Shown in pieces: positions 36,853 to 50,584 of a stretch of 64,000 nt of DNA. Source of the stretch: an uncultured Sphingomonadaceae bacterium (lineage in GTDB: Bacteria > Pseudomonadota > Alphaproteobacteria > Sphingomonadales > Sphingomonadaceae); contig CAMYJW010000014.1 in NCBI GenBank assembly GCA_947258815.1, forward strand, positions 1-64,000, given 5' to 3'. Position 1 is the first letter of the stretch; each line of letters opens with the position of its first letter. The notes beneath the pieces were generated by a model. The model searched no databases, had not been told where the DNA came from, and was given only the letters and a program-made list of their open reading frames with translations. Both the position numbers and the translations under genes were made by a program.

Positions 36853-38655
36853 ATGACAGAACTTTCGCAGATCCGTAATTTCAGCATCATCGCGCACATC
36901 GATCACGGCAAATCCACGCTGGCCGACCGGCTGATCCAGTTTACCGGCGGGCTTACGCAACGTGAGATGAGCGAGCAGGTTCTCGATAACATGGATATCG
37001 AGCGCGAGCGCGGCATCACCATCAAGGCGCAGACCGTGCGCCTGAACTATACGGCGAAAGATGGCGAAACCTATGAGCTGAACCTGATGGACACGCCGGG
37101 GCATGTCGATTTTGCCTATGAAGTGTCCCGCTCGCTGGCCGCCTGCGAAGGCGCGCTGCTGGTTGTCGATGCCGCGCAGGGCGTGGAAGCGCAGACGCTG
37201 GCCAATGTCTATCAGTCGATCGAGCACGATCACGAAATCGTCCCGGTGATCAACAAGATCGATCTGCCCGCCGCAGAGCCGGAAAAAGTCCGTGCCGAAA
37301 TTGAGGACATTATCGGTATCGATGCTTCGGAGGCGGTGCTCGCATCGGCAAAATCGGGCATCGGCATTGAAGATGTGCTCGAAGCGATTGTCACCAAGAT
37401 ACCGGCGCCCGGCGGAGAGCGTGACAAGCCGCTGAAAGCGATGCTGGTGGACAGCTGGTACGACCCTTATCTGGGCGTGGTGATTCTTGTGCGCGTGATC
37501 GACGGAGTCATCACCAAGGGGCTGAACGTCAGGTTCATGCAGGGCGGCACGCAACATCAGGTCGATCGGGTGGGCTGCATGCGCCCCAAGATCGAACAGC
37601 TTGATGAGCTTGGTCCCGGCGAAATCGGTTTTATCACCGCGCAGATCAAGGAGGTTGAACAGGCCAAGGTCGGCGATACGATCACCACCGTGAAAGGCGG
37701 GGCAAGCGAACCGCTGGCCGGGTATCAGGAAGTCCAGCCGGTGGTGTTCTGCGGGCTGTTTCCCACCGATGCCGCCGATTTCGAGAAACTGCGCGAATCG
37801 ATTGCGCGGCTGCGACTGAACGATGCATCCTTCAGTTTCGAGATGGAAACCAGCGCCGCGCTGGGTTTTGGCTTTCGTTGCGGGTTTCTGGGGCTGCTGC
37901 ACCTTGAAATCATTCAGGAACGCCTCAGCCGCGAATACGATCTCGATCTCATTACCACTGCGCCCTCGGTGGTTTACCGGCTGACGATGACCGATGGTTC
38001 AACGCAGGAACTGCACAACCCGGCCGACATGCCCGAGGTTACGCAGATCGCGGAAATGGAAGAACCCTGGATCAAGGCGACGATCTATACGCCCGATGAA
38101 TATCTCGGCGGTATTCTCAAGCTGTGTCAGGATCGGCGCGGGGTTCAGCGCGATCTGACTTATGTCGGCGGGCGGGCGCAGGTGGTTTATGAACTGCCGC
38201 TCAACGAAGTCGTGTTCGATTTCTATGACCGGCTGAAATCCATATCGCGCGGCTATGCCAGCTTCGATTATGAGCAGATCGGACTGCGACCGGGCGATCT
38301 GGTGAAAATGAACATCCTGGTGAACGCGGAGCCGGTCGATGCGTTGTCGATGATTGTCAACCGGGCTCAGTCAGAGCCGCGCGGGCGGCAACTTTGCGAG
38401 CGTCTGAAGGATCTTATTCCGCGCCACATGTTCAAGATACCGATTCAGGCGGCCATTGGCGGCAAGGTGATCGCTCGCGAAACGATCAGCGCGCTGCGCA
38501 AGGATGTGACCGCGAAATGCTATGGCGGCGATATCACGCGCAAGAAGAAGCTTCTGGAAAAGCAGAAGAAGGGCAAGGCCAAGATGCGCGAATATGGCAA
38601 TGTCAGCATTCCGCAGGAAGCATTTATCGCCGCGCTGCGCATGGGTGAGGAATAA
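36853..38655 (+). CDS. lepA: Elongation factor 4 (LepA GTPase)
   Basis: This 600-aa translational GTPase acts on stalled or maturing ribosomes. It has the G1 loop [13 protein letters not shown], switch region [21 protein letters not shown]3 DTPGHVDF and G4 NKIDLP, and the LepA-specific C-terminal domain with [24 protein letters not shown]-type sequence (two shorter pieces: [14 protein letters not shown] and KGKAKMR). Length and domains match the family. The start is ATG 36853, only 6 nt after the predicted -10 box. Confidence 0.96.
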   Translation: MTELSQIRNFSIIAHIDHGKSTLADRLIQFTGGLTQREMSEQVLDNMDIERERGITIKAQTVRLNYTAKDGETYELNLMDTPGHVDFAYEVSRSLAACEGALLVVDAAQGVEAQTLANVYQSIEHDHEIVPVINKIDLPAAEPEKVRAEIEDIIGIDASEAVLASAKSGIGIEDVLEAIVTKIPAPGGERDKPLKAMLVDSWYDPYLGVVILVRVIDGVITKGLNVRFMQGGTQHQVDRVGCMRPKIEQLDELGPGEIGFITAQIKEVEQAKVGDTITTVKGGASEPLAGYQEVQPVVFCGLFPTDAADFEKLRESIARLRLNDASFSFEMETSAALGFGFRCGFLGLLHLEIIQERLSREYDLDLITTAPSVVYRLTMTDGSTQELHNPADMPEVTQIAEMEEPWIKATIYTPDEYLGGILKLCQDRRGVQRDLTYVGGRAQVVYELPLNEVVFDFYDRLKSISRGYASFDYEQIGLRPGDLVKMNILVNAEPVDALSMIVNRAQSEPRGRQLCERLKDLIPRHMFKIPIQAAIGGKVIARETISALRKDVTAKCYGGDITRKKKLLEKQKKGKAKMREYGNVSIPQEAFIAALRMGEE

Positions 38656-38692
38656 GCATCCGGGTGCGCGTCGCGCCTGTGTGCAACTTCAC

Positions 38693-38721
38693 TTGGCGTT
38701 CAGCCGCGCGCTGGCTATAGG
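38693..38721 (+). promoter_or_regulatory. Predicted promoter of bamD
   Basis: TTGGCG (38693-38698), a 17-bp spacer and TATAGG (38716-38721), then 8 nt to the bamD ATG with no ribosome binding site. This points to a leaderless mRNA. Confidence 0.5.
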
Positions 38722-38729
38722 TCCGGTCC

Positions 38730-39527
38730 ATGTCACAACGCTCGCCCATCAAGCTCGCTATTGTTGCTGCCGCGACCGGCGCACTCGTCCTGACGTCCGG
38801 CTGTGCAGGCAGCGGCGGCGGAACCAAAGATACCGCCTATGTCGCGCGCGATGTCGATACGCTCTACATGGCCGCAAAGGCCCGGCTTGACCGGGGCGAT
38901 ACGCGTCAGGCAGCCGCGCTGTTCGATGAGGTTGAGCGCCAGCATCCCTATTCGCCCTGGGCCCGCCGTGCCCAGTTGATGAGCGCGTTCAGCTATTATG
39001 TGGCGCGCGATTACACCAAATCGATCCAGTCGGCGCAGCGTTTCCTGTCGATCCACCCCGGCAACAAGGATGCGGGTTACGCGTATTACCTTGTCGCGCT
39101 GTGCTATTATGAACAGATCAGCGATGTCAGCCGCGATCAGAAGGTTACCGAACAGGCGAAGCAGGCACTGACCGAAGTCGTTCGCCGCTATCCCGGCACG
39201 CGCTATGCCAAGGATGCCGGTCTCAAGATCGATCTGGTGAACGATCATCTGGCGGGTAAGGAAATGACCATCGGCCGTTTCTATCAACGCAGCGGTAAGT
39301 GGCTGGCCGCGACGATGCGTTTTCGCAATGTCGTCGATTCATACGATACCACCAGCCATACGCCCGAAGCGCTGTATCGTCTGGTCGAAAGCTATCTCTC
39401 GCTTGGCATTCCGGCTGAAGCGAAGAAGGCCGCGGCTGTGCTGGGGGCAAATTACCCGACAAGCGAATGGTATGATCGCGCATACGACCTGATGAACGAG
39501 AACGCTCCGCAAGTCAGCGCAAGCTGA
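38730..39527 (+). CDS. bamD: Outer membrane assembly lipoprotein BamD
   Basis: This 265-aa lipoprotein is the essential partner of BamA in inserting beta-barrel proteins. A signal ending in the lipobox LTSGC is cut before Cys25. TPR-like repeats follow, including DVDTLYMAAKARLDRGD, EVERQHPYSPWARRAQLM and KSIQSAQRFLSIHPGNKDAGYAYYL, the conserved BamD blocks. No Shine-Dalgarno is visible before ATG 38730. The gene lies alone between lepA and recN in the same direction, the usual bamD-recN neighbourhood in alphaproteobacteria. Confidence 0.93.
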   Translation: MSQRSPIKLAIVAAATGALVLTSGCAGSGGGTKDTAYVARDVDTLYMAAKARLDRGDTRQAAALFDEVERQHPYSPWARRAQLMSAFSYYVARDYTKSIQSAQRFLSIHPGNKDAGYAYYLVALCYYEQISDVSRDQKVTEQAKQALTEVVRRYPGTRYAKDAGLKIDLVNDHLAGKEMTIGRFYQRSGKWLAATMRFRNVVDSYDTTSHTPEALYRLVESYLSLGIPAEAKKAAAVLGANYPTSEWYDRAYDLMNENAPQVSAS

Positions 39528-39662
39528 TCGGGCGTTAAGGTTCGGCGGGCTTCCGGTCCCGCTTTCAGACACCGCGATGTTCCGGCTCGACGCGGACAAA
39601 TGGCGCTGCACATGTGTCTGCAGGCGGACGCTGGCTGTTCGTCGCGGTGCGGAGCGGTGCAT

Positions 39663-39797
39663 ATGAAACACGAACGGCGGCGATTCCTGCGCGTTGCAGA
39701 GACGCGCGGCGAAGACGAATCGCACTATCCAGAGCTTGCCGCGATCGCCCTGATTCTCATTGTCGCGTGGTTTAACGCGCCGGGACTGATATTCTGA
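39663..39797 (+). CDS. Possible small single-span membrane protein (bamD-recN gap)
   Basis: The 341-bp gap between bamD and recN holds a possible 44-aa gene. Its product has a charged N-terminal half (MKHERRRFLRVAETRGEDES) and one hydrophobic span (LAAIALILIVAWF). GGAG lies about 9 nt before ATG 39663. An ATG at 39600 would add 21 Cys-rich residues that look non-coding. I do not recognise a family. The remainder of the gap shows no other clear element. Confidence 0.35.
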   Translation: MKHERRRFLRVAETRGEDESHYPELAAIALILIVAWFNAPGLIF

Positions 39798-39868
39798 TAT
39801 CGCGTGCGGCTGAAGGGCCGCGAAGGCACTGGTAAAGCGCCTGTCCGATGGGCTAGACAAGAGCGGCA

Positions 39869-43776
<3,908 letters not shown>

Positions 43777-43783
43777 ACCGGTT

Positions 43784-44770
43784 TCACCACTCCCCGGTGC
43801 CGACGGGCATCGCCGGACGGTTTGCGGCGCGGGCGTGACTGCGGGCGCGGCGCGGAGTGGCGGAAATGCGTTTGCGCAGCCACAGGATCGACCAGTCGCC
43901 TCTGGTGATGCGCGCGGCAAGGCGCAGGCCAGAGCGGCGGCAGGCGCGGCGCACTTCGGTTTCCTGTGAGCTGATCAATCCGGCCAGAAGCAGGCTGCCG
44001 CCCGGCACCAGAGCGCGGGCGAAATCGGGCGCGAGCGCGATCAGCGGCCCGGCCAGGATATTGGCGATTACCAGATCATAGGGGCCGCGCGCGTCGATCA
44101 GCGGGTGCGCCATGCCGTTGGCGATGGTGATCGTCAGTTCTCCGCCGCGCGCGCCTAGCGGAATTGTGTTGGCAACGGCATTGTCCATGGTGACAGCCGC
44201 GCAGATTGGATCGACATCGGATGCTGTCAGGATGGCACGCGGCCACAGGCGCAGGGCCGCGAACGCAAGAACGCCGGTTCCGGTGCCGATGTCGGCGCAA
44301 TTGCGTACGATTGTTCCATGCCGCTTCATGCGATCGAGCATGGCAAGGCACCCGGCTGTGGTTTCATGGTGGCCGGTCCCGAAAGCCTGACTGGCGGGAA
44401 TCACGAAATCGACGATGCCCGGGTCGCTTACCGCCGCGTGATCGGGCGTTCGGATATGAAACCGGCCAGCGCGGATCGGTTCAAGCCCTTGCTGGCTTTG
44501 CGTTACCCAGTCTGTTTCGGGCAGTTTTTCGATCTGCATGTCCTGAGGCGGATTATCGCCAAACAGCGCGGTTATCGCGTTTTTATCGGCCTTGCGCGGT
44601 TTTCGCGGCAGCCATGCCTCAAGAACCCATGCATCGGGCCGGTCCGCCGCTATTTCCGCGCCGGCGATGACGATCTCACTGTCCCAGTCCAGAACAGTCT
44701 CATGCGCGGCAAGAGCGCACTCGATGGGTTCGCGGTTTGCAAAGATGGAAATTTTCCAGGTCTGGCTCAT
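43784..44770 (-). CDS. prmA: Ribosomal protein L11 methyltransferase
   Basis: This 328-aa AdoMet-dependent enzyme trimethylates ribosomal protein L11. The AdoMet motif is CADIGTGTGVLAFAA, preceded by FGTGHHETTAGCLAML and followed by VIANILAGPLIALAPDF, the PrmA-specific post-I block. The C-terminus ends with a basic tail (KRISATPRRARSHARAANRP) longer than usual. Start ATG 44770 (MSQTWKISIF); the 12-codon extension upstream is unlikely. It converges with ligA (7-bp gap) and diverges from sdhC. Confidence 0.92.
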   Translation of the reverse strand: MSQTWKISIFANREPIECALAAHETVLDWDSEIVIAGAEIAADRPDAWVLEAWLPRKPRKADKNAITALFGDNPPQDMQIEKLPETDWVTQSQQGLEPIRAGRFHIRTPDHAAVSDPGIVDFVIPASQAFGTGHHETTAGCLAMLDRMKRHGTIVRNCADIGTGTGVLAFAALRLWPRAILTASDVDPICAAVTMDNAVANTIPLGARGGELTITIANGMAHPLIDARGPYDLVIANILAGPLIALAPDFARALVPGGSLLLAGLISSQETEVRRACRRSGLRLAARITRGDWSILWLRKRISATPRRARSHARAANRPAMPVGTGEW

Positions 44771-44845
44771 GGCAAAAGCATAGGCCGCAGCCCGGTGAAG
44801 CGGCAACCGGAAAGGGGCAATATATGCGATGAGCCGCCGTCTGAC

Positions 44846-44873
44846 TTGCGCCGCGCGGGCTTTTGGCTAAGGG
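44846..44873 (+). promoter_or_regulatory. Predicted promoter of the sdh operon
   Basis: TTGCGC (44846-44851), a 16-bp spacer and TAAGGG (44868-44873), about 52 bp before the sdhC start. It resembles the atp and rpsF promoters in its -10 box. Confidence 0.4.
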
Positions 44874-44925
44874 AAGGGCACGAAATGGCAGCGAAGGGGC
44901 TGTCGCGCCACTGGGGATTCGAAGC

Positions 44926-45318
44926 ATGGCTCAAACCGGCACCGCCAATCGTCCACTCTCGCCGCATTTGCAGATATGGAAATGGGGCGCGCATATGTTC
45001 GTCTCTATCCTTCACCGCGTAACCGGAAACGGGCTGGCGCTGGTCGGGCTGGCATTGCTGGTCTGGTGGCTGGGCGCGCTGGCGAGCGGGCCGGAAGCCT
45101 ATGCCACGTTCAGCGGGCATGCGTCTTCCTGGTATGGGATGGTGGTGCTGATCGGCATCACCTGGGCCGCATTCACGCACATGACATCGGGCTTGCGGCA
45201 CTTCGTGCTGGATATCGGCGCGGGCTATGAGCTGGGTATCAACCGGACATGGTCGATCCTAAGCCCGCTTATCGCCATTGCACTGACTGCTGCCTTCTGG
45301 GCGCTGCTGCTTAATTAA
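44926..45318 (+). CDS. sdhC: Succinate dehydrogenase cytochrome b556 subunit
   Basis: This 130-aa membrane subunit anchors the succinate dehydrogenase and binds quinone and haem b. It has RPLSPHLQIWKWGAHMFVSILHRVTGNG, of which SILHRVTG is the family signature, and three helices; a conserved His in HMTSGLRHFVLDIG is a likely haem ligand. ATG 44926 is chosen with GGGGA upstream; a TTG-started longer frame is discarded. sdhD follows after 15 bp. Confidence 0.93.
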   Translation: MAQTGTANRPLSPHLQIWKWGAHMFVSILHRVTGNGLALVGLALLVWWLGALASGPEAYATFSGHASSWYGMVVLIGITWAAFTHMTSGLRHFVLDIGAGYELGINRTWSILSPLIAIALTAAFWALLLN

Positions 45319-45333
45319 GGACAAGGTCTAGAC

Positions 45334-45714
45334 ATGGGTAACGGAACCTCAATCGGCCGGGTACGCGGCCTTGGCTCTGCCGGACATGGAACGCATCACT
45401 GGCTTGTCCAGCGGTTTACGGCGGTCGGCAACCTGCTGCTGCTGATCTGGCTTGGCGCATCGCTTCTGTTGCTGCCCAACCTTGGCTATCAGACTGTTGT
45501 TGAGTGGATCGCGCGGCCGATCCCGGCAACGGCGATGGCGCTGCTTATCATCAGTTCGTTCTGGCATGCCCGGCTTGGCATGCAGGTGATGATCGAAGAC
45601 TATGTTCACGGCGCAAACCGCGTCGCCGCGCTTATCGCGCTTAACCTTGTTGCATTCGCAGGGGCTGCATTTGGCCTGTTCTGCGTTATTCGCCTCGCGC
45701 TGGGAGGCGCTTAA
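45334..45714 (+). CDS. sdhD: Succinate dehydrogenase hydrophobic membrane anchor subunit
   Basis: This 126-aa protein is the second membrane anchor of complex II. It has [20 protein letters not shown], with the conserved His/Arg helix start, and two further helices, including [19 protein letters not shown], which carries the haem-binding His and the Asp-Tyr quinone pair. AAGGACAAGG precedes the ATG. It sits between sdhC and sdhA, ending 1 nt before the sdhA start. Confidence 0.92.
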   Translation: MGNGTSIGRVRGLGSAGHGTHHWLVQRFTAVGNLLLLIWLGASLLLLPNLGYQTVVEWIARPIPATAMALLIISSFWHARLGMQVMIEDYVHGANRVAALIALNLVAFAGAAFGLFCVIRLALGGA

Positions 45715-45715
45715 G

Positions 45716-47539
45716 ATGGCCACTGAATCAAGCACCCAGCCAGCCTACAAGATCATCGATCACATTTACGATACCGTTGTTGTCGGTGCCGGCGGATCGG
45801 GCCTGCGCGCCACGATGGGCAGCGCCGAAGCGGGCCTGAAAACCGCCTGTATCACCAAGGTTTTCCCAACTCGCTCACACACTGTGGCGGCGCAGGGCGG
45901 CATTGCCGCATCGTTGCAGAACAACACGCCCGATCACTGGACCTGGCACATGTATGACACCGTCAAGGGGTCTGACTGGCTGGGCGATCAGGATGCGATC
46001 GAATATATGGTGCGCGAAGCGCCAGCTGCGGTTTACGAGCTTGAGCACGCCGGTGTGCCGTTCAGCCGCAACGAAGACGGCACGATCTATCAGCGCCCGT
46101 TTGGCGGCCACATGCAGAACATGGGTGAAGGCCCGCCAGTGCAACGCACATGCGCCGCCGCTGACCGGACCGGCCATGCGATGCTCCACGCGCTGTATCA
46201 GCAGAGTCTGAAATACGCGGCGGACTTCTTCATCGAATATTTCGCCATCGATCTGATCATGAAAGACGGCAAGTGCGTTGGCGTGATTGCGCTGTGCATG
46301 GACGATGGCACGATCCACCGTTTCCGCTCAAAGGCCGTGGTGCTGGCGACCGGCGGCTATGGCCGCAGCTATTTCACCGCAACATCGGCGCACACGTGCA
46401 CCGGCGATGGCGGCGGCATGGTGCTGCGCGCGGGTCTGCCCTTGCAGGACATGGAATTCGTCCAGTTCCATCCCACCGGGATTTACGGCGCGGGCGTGCT
46501 GATTACCGAAGGCGCGCGCGGCGAAGGCGGATACCTGACCAATTCCGAGGGTGAGCGGTTTATGGAGCGCTATGCCCCGTCCGCCAAGGATCTCGCCAGT
46601 CGCGACGTCGTTTCACGCTCAATGGCGCTGGAAATGCGCGAAGGGCGCGGGGTTGGCCCGGATAAGGACCACATCTATCTGCACCTCGATCACATCGATC
46701 CCAAAGTGCTGGCAGAGCGTCTGCCCGGCATTACCGAAAGCGGCAAGATTTTTGCCGGTGTCGATCTGACGCGCCAGCCGCTGCCTGTCTGCCCGACGGT
46801 GCACTATAACATGGGCGGCATCCCCACGAACTATCACGGCGAAGTGATGACGATCGGCGCGGATGGCGATCCTGAAACCGTGGTTCCGGGCCTGTTTGCC
46901 GTGGGCGAAGCGGCGTGCGTTTCGGTGCATGGCGCGAACCGGCTTGGATCGAACTCGCTGATCGATCTGGTGGTGTTTGGCCGCGCGACCGGACACCGGC
47001 TGAAAGAACTGATCCAGCCGGGCACCGCGCAGGATGAACTGCCCAAGGATTCGGCCGATCTGGCGCTCTCGCGTCTCGATCACTTCCGCAATGCCAATGG
47101 CGGATCGCCAACGGCCGAAGTGCGGCTTGAGATGCAGCGCACGATGCAGGCCCATGCCGCCGTGTTCCGCACCGATGAACTGATGGCCGAAGGCAAAGCC
47201 AAGCTCGCCAAGACGTATGAGCGGATGCAGGATCTTCACGTTTCCGACAAAGGCCTGATCTGGAATTCCGATCTGGTTGAAACGATGGAACTGGACAACC
47301 TGATCAGTCAGGCATCCGTCACACTGCACAGCGCGCATAACCGCAAGGAAAGCCGCGGCGCCCACGCGCACGAGGATTTCCCCGATCGCAACGATGCCGA
47401 ATGGATGAAGCACACCGCGACCTGGTTTGAAGGCTGGGGCGGCAATGGCGGCGATGTGAAGATTGATTATCGCCCGGTGCACGAATTCACGCTTACCGAC
47501 GATGTCAGCTACATCGAGCCGAAAGCCCGGGTTTACTAG
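45716..47539 (+). CDS. sdhA: Succinate dehydrogenase flavoprotein subunit
   Basis: This 607-aa subunit oxidises succinate to fumarate with covalently bound FAD. It has [15 protein letters not shown] for FAD, the flavin-linking His in [11 protein letters not shown], the substrate-site segments [21 protein letters not shown] and [15 protein letters not shown]-type sequence (here [15 protein letters not shown]). GGGAGG lies before ATG 45716. sdhB, which normally follows, is absent; a small membrane gene comes instead. Confidence 0.96.
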   Translation: MATESSTQPAYKIIDHIYDTVVVGAGGSGLRATMGSAEAGLKTACITKVFPTRSHTVAAQGGIAASLQNNTPDHWTWHMYDTVKGSDWLGDQDAIEYMVREAPAAVYELEHAGVPFSRNEDGTIYQRPFGGHMQNMGEGPPVQRTCAAADRTGHAMLHALYQQSLKYAADFFIEYFAIDLIMKDGKCVGVIALCMDDGTIHRFRSKAVVLATGGYGRSYFTATSAHTCTGDGGGMVLRAGLPLQDMEFVQFHPTGIYGAGVLITEGARGEGGYLTNSEGERFMERYAPSAKDLASRDVVSRSMALEMREGRGVGPDKDHIYLHLDHIDPKVLAERLPGITESGKIFAGVDLTRQPLPVCPTVHYNMGGIPTNYHGEVMTIGADGDPETVVPGLFAVGEAACVSVHGANRLGSNSLIDLVVFGRATGHRLKELIQPGTAQDELPKDSADLALSRLDHFRNANGGSPTAEVRLEMQRTMQAHAAVFRTDELMAEGKAKLAKTYERMQDLHVSDKGLIWNSDLVETMELDNLISQASVTLHSAHNRKESRGAHAHEDFPDRNDAEWMKHTATWFEGWGGNGGDVKIDYRPVHEFTLTDDVSYIEPKARVY

Positions 47540-47884
47540 GTGGCGATCCCACCGGCATTGATTGCTGGCTTGGGTCAGGTTGCGATGAACCCGAAGGTTC
47601 AGGAATTTGCCGGACGTCTGGCATCGGACGTCTATGGCAAATTCATGCGTTCCGACACCGATGCCGATGAACCGGGCGACGACGAGGACGGCGAACCACA
47701 GGTATCGCTGGAAGAGGTTGCGGAACGCCTTGAGCAACTGCCGACCAGAGAAGAGCTGATCTCGTCATTCTCGTTCCTTCAGGCAGAGCTTGTCCGGCAA
47801 AATCAGAAGACGCGGTTGTTTGTTGTCTGCGGTCTTGGGCTGCAGTTGATGATTTTGTTGGCGGCGCTCTACTGGATCATCTAA
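47540..47884 (+). CDS. Small tail-anchored membrane protein of unknown function
   Basis: This 114-aa protein has a hydrophobic N-terminal stretch (IPPALIAGLGQVAM), an acidic middle (DTDADEPGDDEDGEP), a helical SLEEVAERLEQLPTREELISSF segment and a C-terminal membrane span (VVCGLGLQLMILLAALYWII). The GTG start follows the sdhA stop with no gap, so the two are linked in translation. No family is recognised. Its place where sdhB should be raises the idea of an accessory to complex II, but nothing in the sequence proves it. Confidence 0.7.
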   Translation: MAIPPALIAGLGQVAMNPKVQEFAGRLASDVYGKFMRSDTDADEPGDDEDGEPQVSLEEVAERLEQLPTREELISSFSFLQAELVRQNQKTRLFVVCGLGLQLMILLAALYWII

Positions 47885-47947
47885 CTGTTGCAGCAGCGGC
47901 AGGCATCGGAAAGTGTCTGCGTGCCGTGATGATCCGGGGGAGTGACA

Positions 47948-49351
47948 ATGTCCGAAGATGTGCGCAAGGAACGCTCTCCGGGGATAAAGCTGTTGTTGGC
48001 GTCGCTGATCGGGTTTGCCCTCTTGATCCCGCTGCTCCTCGTTTACGCGCTGGTTTATGATCGCAAGGATCAGTCACAAACCGCGCAGCAATCCATAAAC
48101 GCGGGCTGGGGCGGCGCGCAGATTATCGCCGGGCCGGTTATCGTTGTTCCCTACAAAACCACCGAAGTGCAGAATGAGACGGTCAACGGGAAAACGGTTT
48201 CCCGCACGGTCGAAGTTGAACGCAATCTGTTCATCTCGCCGGTCTCGAACAGTGTTTCGACCGCAGTAAAGCCGCAGGAACGGCGCAAGTCGATCTACTC
48301 AAGCGTGATTTTCGAAGCCGATGTTTCCGGCAAGGCGGTGTTCGCGCTGCCCGATGATCTGCCGCGATTTGGCGTCACGCGTGAACGGCTGATCTGGGAG
48401 CGTGCGGAAATGCGGATGGGCGCTTCGGATGCGCGCGGACTGACGAAGGGCGGCAGGATCATAGCCAATGGCGATGCATTGTCGGTGCAACCGGGCAAGG
48501 GGCCGGGGGCGACAGGCGGGCAGGGATTCTTCGCGTTTCTGCCATGGACCGGCGCTGAATCGCTGGATGTGGAATATAGCTTCGGCCTTCGCGGAAGCCG
48601 TTCGCTCAGCATCGTTCCGCGTGGCGGACAGACCCGTTGGAACGTAACGTCAAGCTGGCCAAGCCCCAGCTTTTCCGGCGATTTCCTGCCTGAAACGCGT
48701 GAGATTTCGGAAGATGGTTTTTCCGCGCGCTATACCGTGGACAAACTGGCGCTCGGCCAGCCGCCGGTTGCGATGCAGGATCTGGGGCCGCCTGCCATTG
48801 ATCATGGTGGGCACAGTTATCCTGCGATGCGCGCAAATGGCGGGCAGGGCAGTGGTCAGGCGGCGGCGATCACGGTTGGCCTGGTCGAACCGGTCGATCT
48901 TTATTCGAAAGTCGATCGGGCGGTGAAATACGGATTTCTGTTCATCGGCTTCACGTTCCTGGCATTCCTGCTGTTCGATATCGTTGGCGGTGCGCGGGTC
49001 GCGGCTGCGGAATATCTGCTCACCGGGGCGGGGCTGGTGCTGTTCTTCGTGCTGCTTCTGGCCTTTGCCGAAGTGATCGGGTTTACCGCCGCCTATCTCG
49101 TCGCCAGCGCGGCGATTATCGGGCTGCTGACGGCATACAGTTCAGCGGTGCTGGGAAGCTGGGGAAGGGCGCGCTTTATCGGTGCTTTGCTGATCGGGCT
49201 TTATGCGCTGCTGTTCGTGCTGCTCAATCTTGAGGCATGGTCGCTGCTGATCGGGTCGGTGTTGCTGTTCGTCGCATTGGCCGGGGTGATGTATGCCACG
49301 CGCAAGATTGACTGGAGCAATGTTGGCAGCCGGGATTTGCCGAAGGTGTAA
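47948..49351 (+). CDS. creD: CreD-family inner membrane protein
   Basis: This 467-aa protein matches CreD, the inner membrane protein from the Cre regulon and linked to envelope integrity. A first helix (about residues 13-33) is followed by a large periplasmic domain including YKTTEVQNETVNGK, and a C-terminal group of five or six helices (LFIGFTFLAFLLFDIVGG onward). GGGGGAG lies before ATG 47948. CreBC genes are not nearby, and the gene converges with the alpha-hydroxyacid oxidase. Its exact role is unknown. Confidence 0.82.
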   Translation: MSEDVRKERSPGIKLLLASLIGFALLIPLLLVYALVYDRKDQSQTAQQSINAGWGGAQIIAGPVIVVPYKTTEVQNETVNGKTVSRTVEVERNLFISPVSNSVSTAVKPQERRKSIYSSVIFEADVSGKAVFALPDDLPRFGVTRERLIWERAEMRMGASDARGLTKGGRIIANGDALSVQPGKGPGATGGQGFFAFLPWTGAESLDVEYSFGLRGSRSLSIVPRGGQTRWNVTSSWPSPSFSGDFLPETREISEDGFSARYTVDKLALGQPPVAMQDLGPPAIDHGGHSYPAMRANGGQGSGQAAAITVGLVEPVDLYSKVDRAVKYGFLFIGFTFLAFLLFDIVGGARVAAAEYLLTGAGLVLFFVLLLAFAEVIGFTAAYLVASAAIIGLLTAYSSAVLGSWGRARFIGALLIGLYALLFVLLNLEAWSLLIGSVLLFVALAGVMYATRKIDWSNVGSRDLPKV

Positions 49352-49371
49352 CCGGCGCGATTTTGGCGCGA

Positions 49372-50520
49372 TCAGCGGGCGCGCAGACGTTCGCGGTTGA
49401 GCTGATCGACACTGGTCACGCCCATCAGTCGCATCCCGCGTTCGATTTCGTCCTGCAACAAAGTGAGGGCGCGCTCCACCCCGGCCTGTCCGGCAGCGGC
49501 AAGCGCATAAAGGTATAGCCGCCCGCCGCTTGCGCAGGTTGCGCCGGTTGCCAGCGCTTTCAGCGCATGAGTGCCCCGGCGCACGCCGCCGTCGCAGATG
49601 ATTTCGATCTCGCCGCCTACGGCATCGACAATTTCGGCAAGCTGATCGAAAGGCGCGCGGCTGCCATCAAGCTGGCGACCGCCGTGGTTTGATATCATGA
49701 TCGCGTCCGCCCCGATTTCAACCGCGCGGCGCGCATCGGCGACACTCATCACGCCTTTGAGGCAGAACGTGCCGCCCCAGTCGCTTTTGATTTGCGCAGC
49801 AGTGTCCCATGTCATCGACTGATCGAGCATGGTGTTGAAATACCCGGCGATTGAAACCGCTTCGCCGGTGCCTTCGTCCACGTGGCTGTCAAGATTGGGC
49901 AGCGCGAATTTCTCACGCAGCAGATAGTCCAGCGCCCAGCGCGGCTTGATCGCGTATGACAGCGCGGACGACGGCGTGAAGCGGGGGGGCGATGTGAACC
50001 CGCTGCGCGCGCAGCGTTCGCGCTTGCCCGATACGATGGTATCGACGGTCAGCGTCATGCAATCGAATTGCGCTTCCTGACAGCGCTCGATCATCGAACG
50101 GTTCAGCCCCTTGTCCTTGTGAACATAGAGCTGGAACATTTTCGGCCCTGAAGTCAGCGCGGCGATTTCTTCGATGCTCACCGTGGCCAGACTGGAAATG
50201 CCGAACCACAGCCCGAACTTTTGCGCGGCGCGGGCGACGGCGCGCTCGCCCTGCCAGTGAAAAACGCGTTGCAGGGCCGTGGGCGAGAGGATCAGCGGCA
50301 GCGCGCTTTTGCGGCCCAGAACAGTCACCGAGGTGTCAATTTCGGCAACGCCTGCCAGCACATCGGGCACAAGGTCGGCGTCGGCAAACGCGGCGGTATT
50401 GCGGTTTTTGGTCAGCTCATCGTCAGCTGCGCCGTCGATATAATCAAATACCGGCCACGGCAAGCGTTGCTTGGCCAGCAGGCGGAAATCATCAATGTTG
50501 TGGCAATCGTTGAGGCGCAT
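49372..50520 (-). CDS. FMN-dependent alpha-hydroxy-acid oxidase/dehydrogenase (LldD-like)
   Basis: This 382-aa enzyme is of the glycolate oxidase / L-lactate dehydrogenase family and oxidises 2-hydroxy acids to 2-oxo acids with FMN. It has VFDYIDGAADDELT, PLILSPTALQRVFHWQGE, QLYVHKDK and the signature SNHGGRQLDG with the catalytic His, followed by CDGGVRRGTHALKAL for FMN. It is most likely a lactate dehydrogenase of the respiratory type, but the exact hydroxyacid cannot be fixed. It is a single gene on the minus strand. Confidence 0.88.
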   Translation of the reverse strand: MRLNDCHNIDDFRLLAKQRLPWPVFDYIDGAADDELTKNRNTAAFADADLVPDVLAGVAEIDTSVTVLGRKSALPLILSPTALQRVFHWQGERAVARAAQKFGLWFGISSLATVSIEEIAALTSGPKMFQLYVHKDKGLNRSMIERCQEAQFDCMTLTVDTIVSGKRERCARSGFTSPPRFTPSSALSYAIKPRWALDYLLREKFALPNLDSHVDEGTGEAVSIAGYFNTMLDQSMTWDTAAQIKSDWGGTFCLKGVMSVADARRAVEIGADAIMISNHGGRQLDGSRAPFDQLAEIVDAVGGEIEIICDGGVRRGTHALKALATGATCASGGRLYLYALAAAGQAGVERALTLLQDEIERGMRLMGVTSVDQLNRERLRAR

Positions 50521-50584
50521 GCCAGCCGCCTAGCGGGCATTACCGGGCTTTGGCAATATGTGCGCGGATCGGTGCGCTCCACGG

